A stretch of 64,000 nt of DNA from Actinomycetes bacterium (lineage in GTDB: Bacteria; Actinomycetota; Acidimicrobiia; Acidimicrobiales; Aldehydirespiratoraceae). A model generated the notes under the pieces. It ran no database searches. It worked only from the letters and a program-made list of their open reading frames with translations, and had not been told where the DNA came from. The position numbers and the translations under genes are program-made. Each line of letters begins with the position of its first letter. Positions within the stretch are counted from its first letter, which is position 1. This document shows, one piece after another, positions 47,338-56,593 of the stretch. The stretch spans positions 52,252 to 116,251 of the forward strand of contig JAJRXC010000083.1 of NCBI GenBank assembly GCA_024276495.1, read 5' to 3'.

Positions 47338-48858
47338 TCAGCCGCGCCCGGCACCGGTCGCGTCGTTGAACTCGACGATCATCTCGTCCCACGTGTCGGT
47401 CAGGGACCGCAGTCCGTTCCAGAAGCGCTGATCACGGCGCCGTTCGAAATCGGGAATCTCCACACCGAGCTGTTCGACCCAGGTGAAGTAGCCGAGGTTG
47501 AACACCCGGTCGGTCTGGGCCTCGTCCATCTCCAACGCGTGGGTGATCTCGATCGAGCCGAGATGGGTGTCGAAGACTCCGGCCGCCTCCGCGTCGTCGA
47601 AACCACCCGCGAAGTGGGTGGACATGACCTTCTCGCGTTCGGAGTTGTACATCTCGCTGCCGTCGGTCGCCACCGAGACGATCACGTCCTCGGGGCCGAG
47701 CCCCCACTTCTTCGCGGTCGTGATCGCGGCGAGCAGATTGCAGATCGAGGAGTAGCCCATGTGGGTCAACACCGACGCGAGGGCGGGGTCGACACCACGT
47801 TGTTCGAGCAGCCGCATTCCCGCTGGCGTGTTGAAGAGCACGTCGAGCTCGTCGGGCGCCCGGTCGGAGATCCCCACGATCAGATCGGTGTTGGTGACGT
47901 TGTGGATCAGGGGGATGTGTTTGTCCCCGATGCCCTGGATGTTGTGATCCCCGAAGCCGTTGTAGAGCATCGTGGGCACCTCGAGCGCCTCCACCGCGAC
48001 GATCCGGGCGCCGTGGGAGTCCTTGAGGTAGTCGCCGGCCCCGAGCGTGCCGGCGGATCCGGAGGCCGACACGAACGCGGCGAGCGCGCCGGGCCGGGCG
48101 TCGGGACCGGTGGTGGTGACATGTTCCCAGACCCGTTCGAGGGACGGCCCCGTCACCGCGTAGTGGCCCATGTGGTTGGAGAACTCGCTGAACTGGTTGA
48201 GGATCACGTTTCGTGGATCCTGGGCGAGGCGTTCGCACTCGTCGTAGATCTCCCGCACGTTGGCCTCGGTGCCGGGGGTTCGGATCACGTCGTCGGGGTG
48301 GTCGATCCAGCGATCGAGCCACTCGAAGCGCTCGCGGCTCATGCCCTCGGGCAGGACCGCGACACCGCGACATCCCATGATCTTCGAGATGGCGATGCCC
48401 CCTCGGGCGTAGTTGCCGGTCGAGGGCCACACGGCGCGGTGCGCGGTCGGATCGAACCGACCGGTCACCAGTCGGGCGACGAGGCACGAGTAGGCGGCCA
48501 GCACCTTGTGAGCGCCGATCATCGGGAACCGATTGCCGAAGGCCAACACGATCCGGGCGTCGACCCCGGTCAGCTCCGGCGGGAGCTCGACATGGTCGGG
48601 CACCTCGGTGAACTCCGCACCGACGGCCGGGCCGAGCGGGTTGTACCAGTGGACCCGGAACAGGTTGCGGGGATCACCGGCGTTCGGGTCGACCCCGGCC
48701 AACGAGTCGACCATCGAGGCAGGGATGAGGGAGGGATCGCGCAGCTGGGCGAAGGTCGGGAGCACGATGTCGTTCTCGCGAAACCGGCGAACCGCGTTGT
48801 CGTAGGCGTCGCGTCCGTCGGGGTCGAACTCCCCGAATATCGCCAGGCCGTCGCTCAT
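47338..48858 (-). CDS. PLP-dependent fold-type II enzyme (cysteine synthase/TrpB-like)
   Basis: A 506-aa enzyme, longer than usual for the family. The PLP Lys is probably Lys118 in MIGAHKVLAAY. The substrate/PLP-phosphate loops are WPSTGNYARGG and SASGSAGTLGAGDYL. It has extra C-terminal residues (about 395-506) including a conserved-looking MSTHFAGGFDDAEAAG. No exact name can be given; a lyase or ammonia-lyase role on an amino acid is likely. It overlaps ssnA by four bases and precedes the second PLP gene by four bases, so the two may act in sequence. Confidence 0.75.
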   Translation of the reverse strand: MSDGLAIFGEFDPDGRDAYDNAVRRFRENDIVLPTFAQLRDPSLIPASMVDSLAGVDPNAGDPRNLFRVHWYNPLGPAVGAEFTEVPDHVELPPELTGVDARIVLAFGNRFPMIGAHKVLAAYSCLVARLVTGRFDPTAHRAVWPSTGNYARGGIAISKIMGCRGVAVLPEGMSRERFEWLDRWIDHPDDVIRTPGTEANVREIYDECERLAQDPRNVILNQFSEFSNHMGHYAVTGPSLERVWEHVTTTGPDARPGALAAFVSASGSAGTLGAGDYLKDSHGARIVAVEALEVPTMLYNGFGDHNIQGIGDKHIPLIHNVTNTDLIVGISDRAPDELDVLFNTPAGMRLLEQRGVDPALASVLTHMGYSSICNLLAAITTAKKWGLGPEDVIVSVATDGSEMYNSEREKVMSTHFAGGFDDAEAAGVFDTHLGSIEITHALEMDEAQTDRVFNLGYFTWVEQLGVEIPDFERRRDQRFWNGLRSLTDTWDEMIVEFNDATGAGRG

Positions 48859-49898
48859 GTGATGTTCTCCAGTCTCTTGAACAGTCGTTGCGCGGCGTCG
48901 GCCGCTTTCGCCTTGATCTCGTCGCCGTCGACCCGGGTGGCCGCGCCGTCGGCGTACACGATCTCGCCGTCGATCTCGACGGTGATCGGGGACACGCCGG
49001 GACTGTAGGCGAGCCGCCACGGATCCATGGGTTCGTAGGTCCACGTCACCTCGTCGTCGAGCGCTTCGGGGAAGAGTCGATATCCCGTCTCGAGCCAGCT
49101 CCACACCTGATCGGGGGTGGTGGTGACGTCGCGCTCCCGGGCCCGGACGAACGCGACCCGGAACTCGTCGAGCATGTCGGCACCGATGCCGTCGGTGCCG
49201 AGACCGACGCGGTTCGCGGGGGCGAACCGTCGCGGGTTCGCGTAGCCGACGGCGTTGTTCATGTTGGACCGGGGGTTGTGGATGATCGTTCCGACCAGCC
49301 CGTGGTCGTCGGGCAAGTGCACGCCGTGCACCAGCCACCAGTCGTCGGCCGTGTGGCCCCGCAGTCGTGTCCAGGTGTCGACATCCCCCTCGGCGACGTG
49401 GACGTGCACGCCGACGCCGTGGGTGCGGGCCAGCTCGGCGGCCGCCGCGATGGTGTCGTCGTCGCAGGTGAAGGCGGCATGGAGGCCGACCATGCCACGA
49501 CCACCGGCCGACAGGAACCGATCGTTCTCGGCCAGCCCGGCGGCCGCGCCGTCGGGCCCGTGGCGGTCGGTGACGCCGTACGCGCAGTTCACCCGCACAC
49601 CGACTTCGGCGCAGGCGTCGGCGATGATCGACAGCGACCCGTCGATCAGGTTCGGCGACTCGTGGTGGTCGACGATGGCGGTGCAGCCCCGCTCGAGCGC
49701 CTCGAGGGCGCCCAGCTTGGCCGACCACTCGATCGTGTCGGCGTCGAGGGCCCGGTCGAGACGCCACCAGACCAGCTCGAGGATGTCGAGGAACCCGGTG
49801 GGGGTCCGCGGCGGGGCCGGCATGCCCCGGGCCAGGGCGGAGTAGAGGTGATGGTGGGCGCAGACCAGGCCCGGTGTCCGATTCAGTTCCACTGACAC
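48855..49898 (-). CDS. ssnA: SsnA-type amidohydrolase, short N-terminus
   Basis: A 347-aa metal-dependent hydrolase matching the putative aminohydrolase SsnA of the E. coli purine region: CAHHHLYSALARGM, WWRLDRALDADTIEWSAKLG, IVDHHESPNLIDGSLSI, NPRSNMNNAVGYANP and LGTDGIGADM. Metal ligands would be the HxH in AHHHL, later His residues (VHVHVAEG) and the Asp in GTDG. SsnA is normally about 440 aa; here the first about 60 residues (part of the beta-sandwich) are missing, and the protein starts from a GTG right before the catalytic motif. It lies 13 bases after the XdhD-type gene. Confidence 0.85.
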   Translation of the reverse strand: MSVELNRTPGLVCAHHHLYSALARGMPAPPRTPTGFLDILELVWWRLDRALDADTIEWSAKLGALEALERGCTAIVDHHESPNLIDGSLSIIADACAEVGVRVNCAYGVTDRHGPDGAAAGLAENDRFLSAGGRGMVGLHAAFTCDDDTIAAAAELARTHGVGVHVHVAEGDVDTWTRLRGHTADDWWLVHGVHLPDDHGLVGTIIHNPRSNMNNAVGYANPRRFAPANRVGLGTDGIGADMLDEFRVAFVRARERDVTTTPDQVWSWLETGYRLFPEALDDEVTWTYEPMDPWRLAYSPGVSPITVEIDGEIVYADGAATRVDGDEIKAKAADAAQRLFKRLENIT

Positions 49899-49911
49899 AC
49901 CACCCCGACGC

Positions 49912-52563
49912 TCAACTCCACGACCCGGCGTGTTCGCGGTTGGCTTCGTTGACGAGCGGCAGCTCGTTGCGCCACTCGCCGTCGCGGGCGTGCATGGCCG
50001 CGGCGACCGCGCCGGCGGTCGGGACCAGGCCGATCTCGCCCACTCCCTTGATGCCGTAGGGCGCGTCGGGCTGAGGGGACTCGACGAGGATCACGTCGAC
50101 GTCGGGCATGTCCTTGGGACGGATGATGTCGAGACTTCGCAGCGTGGTGTTGCGGGGTCGACCGTCGCCGTCACACGGAAACCCCTCCGAGAGGGCGTAG
50201 CCGAGCCCCATGTGCACGGCCCCTTCGATCTGCCCCTCACACAGCATCGGGTTGACCGCCCGACCGACGTCGTGGGCGGCGACGACCTTCTCGATCGTGC
50301 CCGTGTCGGAGTCCATGATCACCATCTGGGCCGCGTAGCCGAAGGTCGAGTGGATGATCGGCTTCTCGACTCCCTCGCTCAACGAGTTGGTCCAGTCGAC
50401 GCGGTACTCGCCCTCGTAGTCGACACCGACCCGGCACCCGTCGGCCATCGCGGCGCGGCAGGCATCGGCCACCGATCCGGCCCCCATGAGCGTGCCGCGA
50501 CTGCCGGTGGTCTGACCGGCCCCGAGCTCGCGGGTGGTGTCGACGATCACGACCACCTGGTCGGCGGCCACACCGAGCTCCTCGATCGCCACCTGTTGGG
50601 CGACGGTGTGGACGCCTTGGCCCATCTCCGTCCAACAGTGCCGAACCTCGACCATCCCGTCGGGGCGGAAATGCACGACCGCCCGGGCGATCTCCTTGAA
50701 GCCATTGCCCAGGCCGGAGTTCTTCAACCCGAACCCGAGACCGACGGCTTTTCCCGCCGCGATCGCGGCCTCGTAGGGCCCCTTCACCGCGTCGAGGCAT
50801 GCCCGCGCGCCGAGACACCCGTCGTCCATGACCTGGCCGGGACCCCAGGTGACCCCGGGCGAGACGACATTGCGGCTGCGAATCTCCCAACCGCTGATGC
50901 CCACCTTCTCCGCGAGGCGATCCATCACCCCTTCCATCGCGAACTGCGCCTGGTTGGCACCGAAGCCACGAAAGGCGCCGCACACCGAGTTGTTGGTGCG
51001 GGCCGCGATCGCCTCGCAGTCGATGTTGGGGACGACGTAGGGGCCCGACGCATGCCCGGCCGCCCGTTCCAGCACCTTCATTCCGACCGAGGCGTAGGGT
51101 CCGGAGTCGCCGATCATCCGGATGCGCAGGGCCGAGAGGGTACCGTCGGCGTCGCAGCCGGCCTCGTACTCCATGCGGATCGGATGGCGCTTCGGGTGGA
51201 CGAGAAACGACTCCTCACGGGAGAACGTGACCTTCACCGGACGCTTCAGCAGCCACGCCGCCAGGGCGGTCTGGCCCTGGTTCGACATGTCCTCCTTGCC
51301 GCCGAACGCGCCGCCGTTGCTCACCAGCTCGGTGACCACGACATCGGTGGGCACGTCGAGGATCGCGGCGATGTCGTCGCGATCGTCCCAGATTCCCTGC
51401 CCTCCGGAGAAGACCATGAGTCGATCGAAATCGGTCGGGTCGCCGTTGGTCCCGGGCGTGCCGAGCGCCTCGGTGAGCGGAAGGGGTTCACCGGCGGGCA
51501 CCGGCACGGCCAGCGTCGACTCGGGCTCGAGGAAGGCGTGATCGATGCGCTGGGTCTGGAACGTCTCCGCCACGACATGGGCCGAGTCGGCCAGAGCCCG
51601 CTCGACGTCGCCGCGACGGTAGGTCGAGCTCGACAAGATGTTGCCGTCGAGCTCCCACACGGCGTTCTCTTCGTCGGCGATCGCGTCGATCGGGTTGGTG
51701 ATCGGGGTGAGGACCTCGTAGTCGACCTCGATCAACGCCGCCGCGCGGCGCGCCGTGGGCCGGTCGACGGCGACGACGATCGCGAGCACGTCGCCGAGGT
51801 AGCTGGTGCGACCGCCGACCGGGATGAACAGCGGCCAGTCCTTGTGGATGATCCCCGAGCGCAACGCGCCCGGGACGTCGGCAGCGGTGAACACGGCGAC
51901 CACACCATCGACTGCGGTCGCCGCCTCGGTGTCGATCGCGACGATGTCGGCCCGGGCATGGTCGGTCAGTCGGAGCGCACCGTGCAACAGGCCGTCGACC
52001 GCCATGTCGTCGATGAACGGGCGGTCGCCGAGACTCAACGACTGCGCTTCGTACTTCACCCCCCGGCTGCCGATCCCCTTCGGTGCGACGGCCACGGGCA
52101 CCTCACCGGTCGCGAGGGCCTCGACCGCGTCGAGGATCTTGGTGTAGCCGGTGCAGCGACACAGGTGGGCGCCGAGCAACCGGGCCGCGCCGTCGCGGGT
52201 GAGCTCGGTGCCCTTGGCCCGGTTCTTGTCGATCATCGCCTTGGTCCGAACCAGGATGCCGGGAGTGCAGAACCCGCACTGCAGGGCACCGTGGGCCGCG
52301 AAGGTCGCGGCCATGGTCTCGCGCTCGGCCGCGTCGATCCCATCCAGGGTGACGACGTCGGACCCCTCGACCTTGTCCATCGAGGTCTGGCACGACACCC
52401 GGGCCTTGCCATCGACCAGCACCGTGCAGCAGCCGCACTGGCCGGTCGGCGAGCAGCCGTCCTTGGGCGACACGACACCGAGCTCGTCGCGCAGCGCGGC
52501 CAGAAGGTGCTCGTGATCGGCCGCCGCTTCGACGCCGACACCGTTCAACGTGAACCTGGTCAT
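49912..52563 (-). CDS. xdhD: XdhD-type fused 2Fe-2S/molybdenum hydroxylase
   Basis: An 883-aa single-chain enzyme. The N-terminal 2Fe-2S part (1-155) has CSPTGQCGCCTVLVDG and the second cluster CGFCTPG ... CRCTG; the molybdopterin part (about 175-883) has GGAFGGKEDMSNQGQTALAA, CGAFRGFGANQAQFAMEGVM, TEMGQGVHTVAQQ and near the end GIKGVGEIGLVP with the catalytic Glu. It lacks an FAD domain, as does E. coli XdhD, whose family has been proposed to use a labile selenium in the molybdenum site. Electrons may pass to the YgfK-type protein encoded two genes upstream. It overlaps the carbamoylase gene (ATGA). Confidence 0.88.
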   Translation of the reverse strand: MTRFTLNGVGVEAAADHEHLLAALRDELGVVSPKDGCSPTGQCGCCTVLVDGKARVSCQTSMDKVEGSDVVTLDGIDAAERETMAATFAAHGALQCGFCTPGILVRTKAMIDKNRAKGTELTRDGAARLLGAHLCRCTGYTKILDAVEALATGEVPVAVAPKGIGSRGVKYEAQSLSLGDRPFIDDMAVDGLLHGALRLTDHARADIVAIDTEAATAVDGVVAVFTAADVPGALRSGIIHKDWPLFIPVGGRTSYLGDVLAIVVAVDRPTARRAAALIEVDYEVLTPITNPIDAIADEENAVWELDGNILSSSTYRRGDVERALADSAHVVAETFQTQRIDHAFLEPESTLAVPVPAGEPLPLTEALGTPGTNGDPTDFDRLMVFSGGQGIWDDRDDIAAILDVPTDVVVTELVSNGGAFGGKEDMSNQGQTALAAWLLKRPVKVTFSREESFLVHPKRHPIRMEYEAGCDADGTLSALRIRMIGDSGPYASVGMKVLERAAGHASGPYVVPNIDCEAIAARTNNSVCGAFRGFGANQAQFAMEGVMDRLAEKVGISGWEIRSRNVVSPGVTWGPGQVMDDGCLGARACLDAVKGPYEAAIAAGKAVGLGFGLKNSGLGNGFKEIARAVVHFRPDGMVEVRHCWTEMGQGVHTVAQQVAIEELGVAADQVVVIVDTTRELGAGQTTGSRGTLMGAGSVADACRAAMADGCRVGVDYEGEYRVDWTNSLSEGVEKPIIHSTFGYAAQMVIMDSDTGTIEKVVAAHDVGRAVNPMLCEGQIEGAVHMGLGYALSEGFPCDGDGRPRNTTLRSLDIIRPKDMPDVDVILVESPQPDAPYGIKGVGEIGLVPTAGAVAAAMHARDGEWRNELPLVNEANREHAGSWS

Positions 52564-53492
52564 CTCTCGACCCCCTTCTGGGCGGTGATCCGGGTGTACA
52601 TCTCCGGCCGCCGATAGCGAGCGAAGTCGAACAAGGTCTCTTTGTAGTCCGCACACCAGTCGAGGTCGGCGTCGGCAACGATCAGCTCGTCGCCGTTGGT
52701 CGTGGCCTCGGCCACGATCTCGCCCGACGGAGCGATGATCGCCGACTCGGCCAGCGACTCGACCCCTTCTTCGTTGCCACCCTTCGCGACGCCGACCACC
52801 CAGGTCCCGTTCTGGTACGCGCCGGCCTGCATCACGAGATGGTTGTGGAACCCCTGAAGCCGGTTCTGGGACGGATCGGGCGCGTAGTGGATCGGGGTGT
52901 TGTAGCCGATCAGGATCATCTCGACGCCCTGCAACCCCATCACCCGGTACGTCTCGGGCCAACGCCGGTCGTTGCACGTCGCCATGCCGACGCGGCCGCC
53001 GAAGGCATCCCAGACGGGGAACCCCTCGGAGGACTCCTCGAAGTAACGCCGCTCGAGATGCTGGAACTCCCGCCAGGGTTCGTGGTGCTCATGGCCGGGA
53101 ATGTGGACCTTGCGGTACTTGGCGACGATCGAGCCGTCACGTTCCACGAGCACGGTGGTGTTGTAGCGATGGCCGTCGTCGGTGAGCTCCGCGTAGCCGA
53201 GAGAGAAACCGATGCCGAGCCGTTTGGCTTCGTCGAACAGCGGCTGGGTCGACGCGTTCGGCATCTCGGTCTCGTAGTAGTGGTCGTGACCGGCGATGTC
53301 GTCGGTGTACCACCGGGGGAAGAAAGTGGTGAGGGTGAGCTCCGGATAGGCGACCAGCGCGCAGCCGGCGTCGGCCGCCTGGTGCAGCAAGTCGAGCAGC
53401 CGGGTGACCACCTCGGCTCGGGAGTCGTCGCGGGCGATCGGTCCCATCTGGGCCGCACCGACCGTGAGCATCCGATGAGCGGCGGCGGTCAT
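52560..53492 (-). CDS. N-carbamoyl-D-amino-acid amidohydrolase
   Basis: A 310-aa nitrilase-superfamily enzyme that removes the carbamoyl group as CO2 and ammonia. The triad is Glu51 in PELTLTTFFPR, Lys128 in KYRKVHIPGHE and Cys173 in ATCNDRRWPE. These blocks, plus GIGFSLGYAEL, FQHLERRYFE and GYNTPIH, match the Agrobacterium D-carbamoylase closely. In the operon it could act on carbamoylated products of purine or hydantoin opening. No D-hydantoinase is next to it. It overlaps both neighbours by four bases. Confidence 0.88.
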   Translation of the reverse strand: MTAAAHRMLTVGAAQMGPIARDDSRAEVVTRLLDLLHQAADAGCALVAYPELTLTTFFPRWYTDDIAGHDHYYETEMPNASTQPLFDEAKRLGIGFSLGYAELTDDGHRYNTTVLVERDGSIVAKYRKVHIPGHEHHEPWREFQHLERRYFEESSEGFPVWDAFGGRVGMATCNDRRWPETYRVMGLQGVEMILIGYNTPIHYAPDPSQNRLQGFHNHLVMQAGAYQNGTWVVGVAKGGNEEGVESLAESAIIAPSGEIVAEATTNGDELIVADADLDWCADYKETLFDFARYRRPEMYTRITAQKGVER

Positions 53493-55264
53493 GATGGCTC
53501 GACCTCCCGAAGGGGAAGACCCTGCGGCGACTCGAGCAGGCGCTGCAGGAGCGAGACGGTGTCGGCGGTCTCGTCGTCGAGGCGGGCATCGGCGATGCGC
53601 CCGCCGTCGAGCAGGAACCCCTGGCCGTCGCGAGCCGCGAACACAGACGGATCGGTGTAGAGACGGGGTTTGATCCGGGCCGGATCACCGTCCTCGGGGC
53701 AAAAGACCATGCAGTTGCCGCACTCGTTGCACAGCTCGGCGAGCACGAGATACTGCTGGCGGTCGGGCATCCCGTCGAGGCTCTTGATGTTGAAGAACGC
53801 GTCGTTGGGGCACACGGTGATGCAGAAGTTGCAGGCCACACAGCCGAACATCTCGAGCTCGTGGTCGACCGAACGGGGCAGCTTCTCATTGGCCGCGAGC
53901 CGGTAGGCATCGCCGCCGTCGGCGTGGAGACCGGCGACGTACTCGGCGCTCACCGAGCCATGACCCGCGACCACGGCCCGGGCCTGGCGGTGGGCCCGGT
54001 ACGACTCGAGATCGGCGCAACCCGCCGCGGCGATCTCTTTCGTGAGTCCCCGCAGCATCGGCGCCATTCGCCCATAGCCGCCGGGCTTGAGGAGATCCGA
54101 ACAGATGGTGGCGGGGTTGACCCCCGCGGCAAGGGTGTCGGCGAGGTTGTCCTTGGTGACCCCGGCCGAGAACGACACCATCACGTCGCCGTCGTGGCCG
54201 GGGATCATCAACGTGCCGGGCAACGCCGTGGCCAGCCGATCGAGCAGACACGAGGCGATGACGTGGAGCGGAGGGCCCGACAGGTACATCGTGTCCTCGG
54301 GCATGAAGCCCCGGGTGTTGTCGACCACCAAGGTGTTGGTCAACTTGATGCCGAAGCGGTGACCCCGGTCCTTGGCGTACTGGTTGAGCTCGCCGATCAG
54401 TTCCACCCCGCGGTCGAACTGGAGATCGGCGGCAAAGGCGGCCTCCTGGACCGACACGTCGGTGTACCCCAGCTCGTCGTTGACGATCCCGGCGACCGCC
54501 TCGTAGCCGAGCAGGGTGGGGTTGAGCTTCACGATGACGTCGAGGTCGTGGTGGTCGATCAGATGCTTGGTGATCGACTCGATCTCCTGCGGCGGGCACC
54601 CGTGGAACGTCGACAGCGTGAGCGTGTCGGAGATGACCGGCTCGAAATCGAGATCGCGGAACTCGGCGAAGGGGCCGGTCAGCTCGGAACGGAGCACGTC
54701 GATCGACGTCGTGGCATCGCGCATGCCGTCGATGAACGACGCGACCTTCTCGGTGGTGATCCCGGCGAGGTCGTAGCCCACCGACATGTCGAACACGTGG
54801 GGGCCGGGGTCGGCGACGAAGTCGCGCAGCGGCTCCCATTGTTCGAGCACGGCGAGCGCCATCCACGCCTTGGTGTACTCGGCGAGGCTCTCGGGAACCC
54901 GAAGCTCCTGACTCCACTCGATGTTGTAGCCGATCGTCTCCATGTCGATGCAGGGTCGGGCGATCTCGAGATCGTCGAGCACCTGGACCGTCTTCAGCTC
55001 GAAGAGGCGGCCCCCGCCCAGCCAGGCCAGCACGATGTTCTGCGCCATCTGGCTGTGGGGTCCGGCCGCCGGACCGATCGGCGAGGCGCAGCGCCGACCG
55101 AGGAACTCGAAGGACAGGTCGACCCCGTCGTCGGGTTTCCAGATCCGGGCGTTGGGCAGGTCGAAGATCTTCTTGCGGGAATCCCACTCGTGGGCGATGC
55201 GACCGAGCAGGGTCGACAACGTCATCGGGGTGAGCGGCGGCGACGGGGCGACGGGGTCAGTCAT
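53489..55264 (-). CDS. YgfK-like oxidoreductase, compact form
   Basis: A 591-aa protein matching the ends of E. coli YgfK (putative selenate reductase family, about 1030 aa). The N-terminal dihydropyrimidine-dehydrogenase-like barrel shows CASPIGPAAGPHSQMAQNIV, GRLFELKTVQVLDDLE, LSTFHGCPPQEIESI, VKLNPTLLGY and DLLKPGGYGRM. The C-terminal ferredoxin domain has CVACNFCITVCP (475-486) and CNECGNCMVFCPEDG (512-526), for two 4Fe-4S clusters. The central GltD-like FAD/NADPH module of YgfK is absent. It should take electrons from another donor or give them to XdhD or another partner. It overlaps the M20 gene by eight bases. Confidence 0.85.
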   Translation of the reverse strand: MTDPVAPSPPLTPMTLSTLLGRIAHEWDSRKKIFDLPNARIWKPDDGVDLSFEFLGRRCASPIGPAAGPHSQMAQNIVLAWLGGGRLFELKTVQVLDDLEIARPCIDMETIGYNIEWSQELRVPESLAEYTKAWMALAVLEQWEPLRDFVADPGPHVFDMSVGYDLAGITTEKVASFIDGMRDATTSIDVLRSELTGPFAEFRDLDFEPVISDTLTLSTFHGCPPQEIESITKHLIDHHDLDVIVKLNPTLLGYEAVAGIVNDELGYTDVSVQEAAFAADLQFDRGVELIGELNQYAKDRGHRFGIKLTNTLVVDNTRGFMPEDTMYLSGPPLHVIASCLLDRLATALPGTLMIPGHDGDVMVSFSAGVTKDNLADTLAAGVNPATICSDLLKPGGYGRMAPMLRGLTKEIAAAGCADLESYRAHRQARAVVAGHGSVSAEYVAGLHADGGDAYRLAANEKLPRSVDHELEMFGCVACNFCITVCPNDAFFNIKSLDGMPDRQQYLVLAELCNECGNCMVFCPEDGDPARIKPRLYTDPSVFAARDGQGFLLDGGRIADARLDDETADTVSLLQRLLESPQGLPLREVEPS

Positions 55265-56528
55265 CGGAGAACTCCTCGTCGGTCGCCAGGGCGAGCATGA
55301 CCTGCAGGAGCACGTCGGCGCCGGCCTGGAGATCGGCCGGGCTCGTGTACTCCCCGGGGTTGTGGCTCAGGCCGTCGCGACTCGGGGTGAAGATCATGGC
55401 CGTGGGGCACACCCGGGCGAGCATCTGCGCGTCGTGGCCGGCCCCGGACGGCATCCGCTGCACCGAATGACCGAGCAGCCCGGCGGTCCGCTCCACCAGG
55501 TCGACGATCGAGGGGCTGAAGATCACGGGTTCGAAGCGGGCGAGAGTCCGGGACTGCACCTTGCATCCTTCGGTCTCGGCGATGGCGGTGACGAAGTCGG
55601 CAAGACGCTGCTCGGCATCGCACAGGATGGCATCGTCGGTGTTGCGGAGGTCGACGGTGAGGGTCGCCGACGCCGGGATCACGTTGACCAGGTCGGGACG
55701 GAGCTCGATCCGCCCCACGGTGCCGACCTGGGGATGGCCGAGCTCGAGGGCGAGCTCCCGGACGAAGTTCGCGATCGATGTCGCCACGAAACCCGGGTCC
55801 TGGCGCATCGACATGGGAGTGGTGCCGGCGTGGTTGGACTGGCCGGTGACGGTGATCTCCTGCCAGCTGATCCCCTGGACGCTGTCGACCGCGCCGATCG
55901 TGATGCCGGCCCGCTCGAGGACCGGGCCCTGTTCGATGTGGAGCTCGACATAGGCGTGGGGGGCGAGGCCGGGCAGTGGCGCGGAGCCGGCGTAGCCGAT
56001 GCGGACCAACTCCTCGCCGACGACCGCGCCGTCGATCCCTTCGATCTCCAGAGCCTCCTCGAGCCCCATCCCGCCGACATAGACGAGGCTGCCGAGCATG
56101 TCGGGAGGGAATCGGGCGCCCTCTTCGTCGGTGAAGAACGCGACGGCGAGGGGACGATCGGGAACGAGACCCGCCGCGGTGACCGTCTCGATCACCTCGA
56201 GCCCGGCCAGCACACCGAGATTGCCGTCGTAGCGGCCACCGGTTCGGACCGTGTCGATGTGGGACCCACACATCACGGGGGGGCCGTCGGTGGCGCCGGC
56301 GAGCGTGCCGACCACGTTGCCGATGCCGTCGATGCGGACATCGAGACCGAGGTCGCGCATCCATGTCACGACGAGGTCGCGCCCCGCCTTGTCCTCGTCG
56401 GTGAGGGCGAGCCGGGCACAACCTTCGGTGCCGTCGATCGCGCCGATCTCGGCGAGCGCGCCGAGCCGGGCGGTCAGCCGATCGGGATCGACTCGCAACT
56501 CCGTCGGGTGAGAGGTGCCGGCCATCAC
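55257..56528 (-). CDS. M20-family amidohydrolase (carbamoyl/allantoate type)
   Basis: A 423-aa zinc amidase of the AllC/HyuC/beta-ureidopropionase group. Metal-site blocks: CGSHIDTVRTGGRYDGNLGV, FFTDEEGARFPPDMLGS, the dimer-domain GQSNHAGTTPM and the last His in SHNPGEY. It is the first gene of the nine-gene operon and faces a regulator 65 bases away. Likely substrates are N-carbamoyl-L-amino acids, allantoate or a ureido intermediate of purine catabolism. Confidence 0.88.
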   Translation of the reverse strand: MMAGTSHPTELRVDPDRLTARLGALAEIGAIDGTEGCARLALTDEDKAGRDLVVTWMRDLGLDVRIDGIGNVVGTLAGATDGPPVMCGSHIDTVRTGGRYDGNLGVLAGLEVIETVTAAGLVPDRPLAVAFFTDEEGARFPPDMLGSLVYVGGMGLEEALEIEGIDGAVVGEELVRIGYAGSAPLPGLAPHAYVELHIEQGPVLERAGITIGAVDSVQGISWQEITVTGQSNHAGTTPMSMRQDPGFVATSIANFVRELALELGHPQVGTVGRIELRPDLVNVIPASATLTVDLRNTDDAILCDAEQRLADFVTAIAETEGCKVQSRTLARFEPVIFSPSIVDLVERTAGLLGHSVQRMPSGAGHDAQMLARVCPTAMIFTPSRDGLSHNPGEYTSPADLQAGADVLLQVMLALATDEEFSDD

Positions 56529-56593
56529 CAGAACGTATCAGACGTGCTTTACAAAATGTACAATTCGGTCACCGAGTGCGCTACTGTCGGCCC
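56529..56593. promoter_or_regulatory. Divergent control region of the purine-type locus
   Basis: Sixty-five bases lie between the nine-gene operon and the regulator. It is the only AT-richer stretch around. It contains TACA-AAA-TGTA (56550-56560), a small inverted repeat that may be the regulator's site. Minus-strand TTGTAC and GATACG, about 18 bases apart, could be a weak -35/-10 pair for the long operon. Confidence 0.5.

Noticed and set aside
49912..52563. In-frame TGA selenocysteine in the XdhD-type gene
   Set aside because: No internal TGA interrupts the frame; in this enzyme class selenium is thought to be a labile cofactor rather than an encoded residue.
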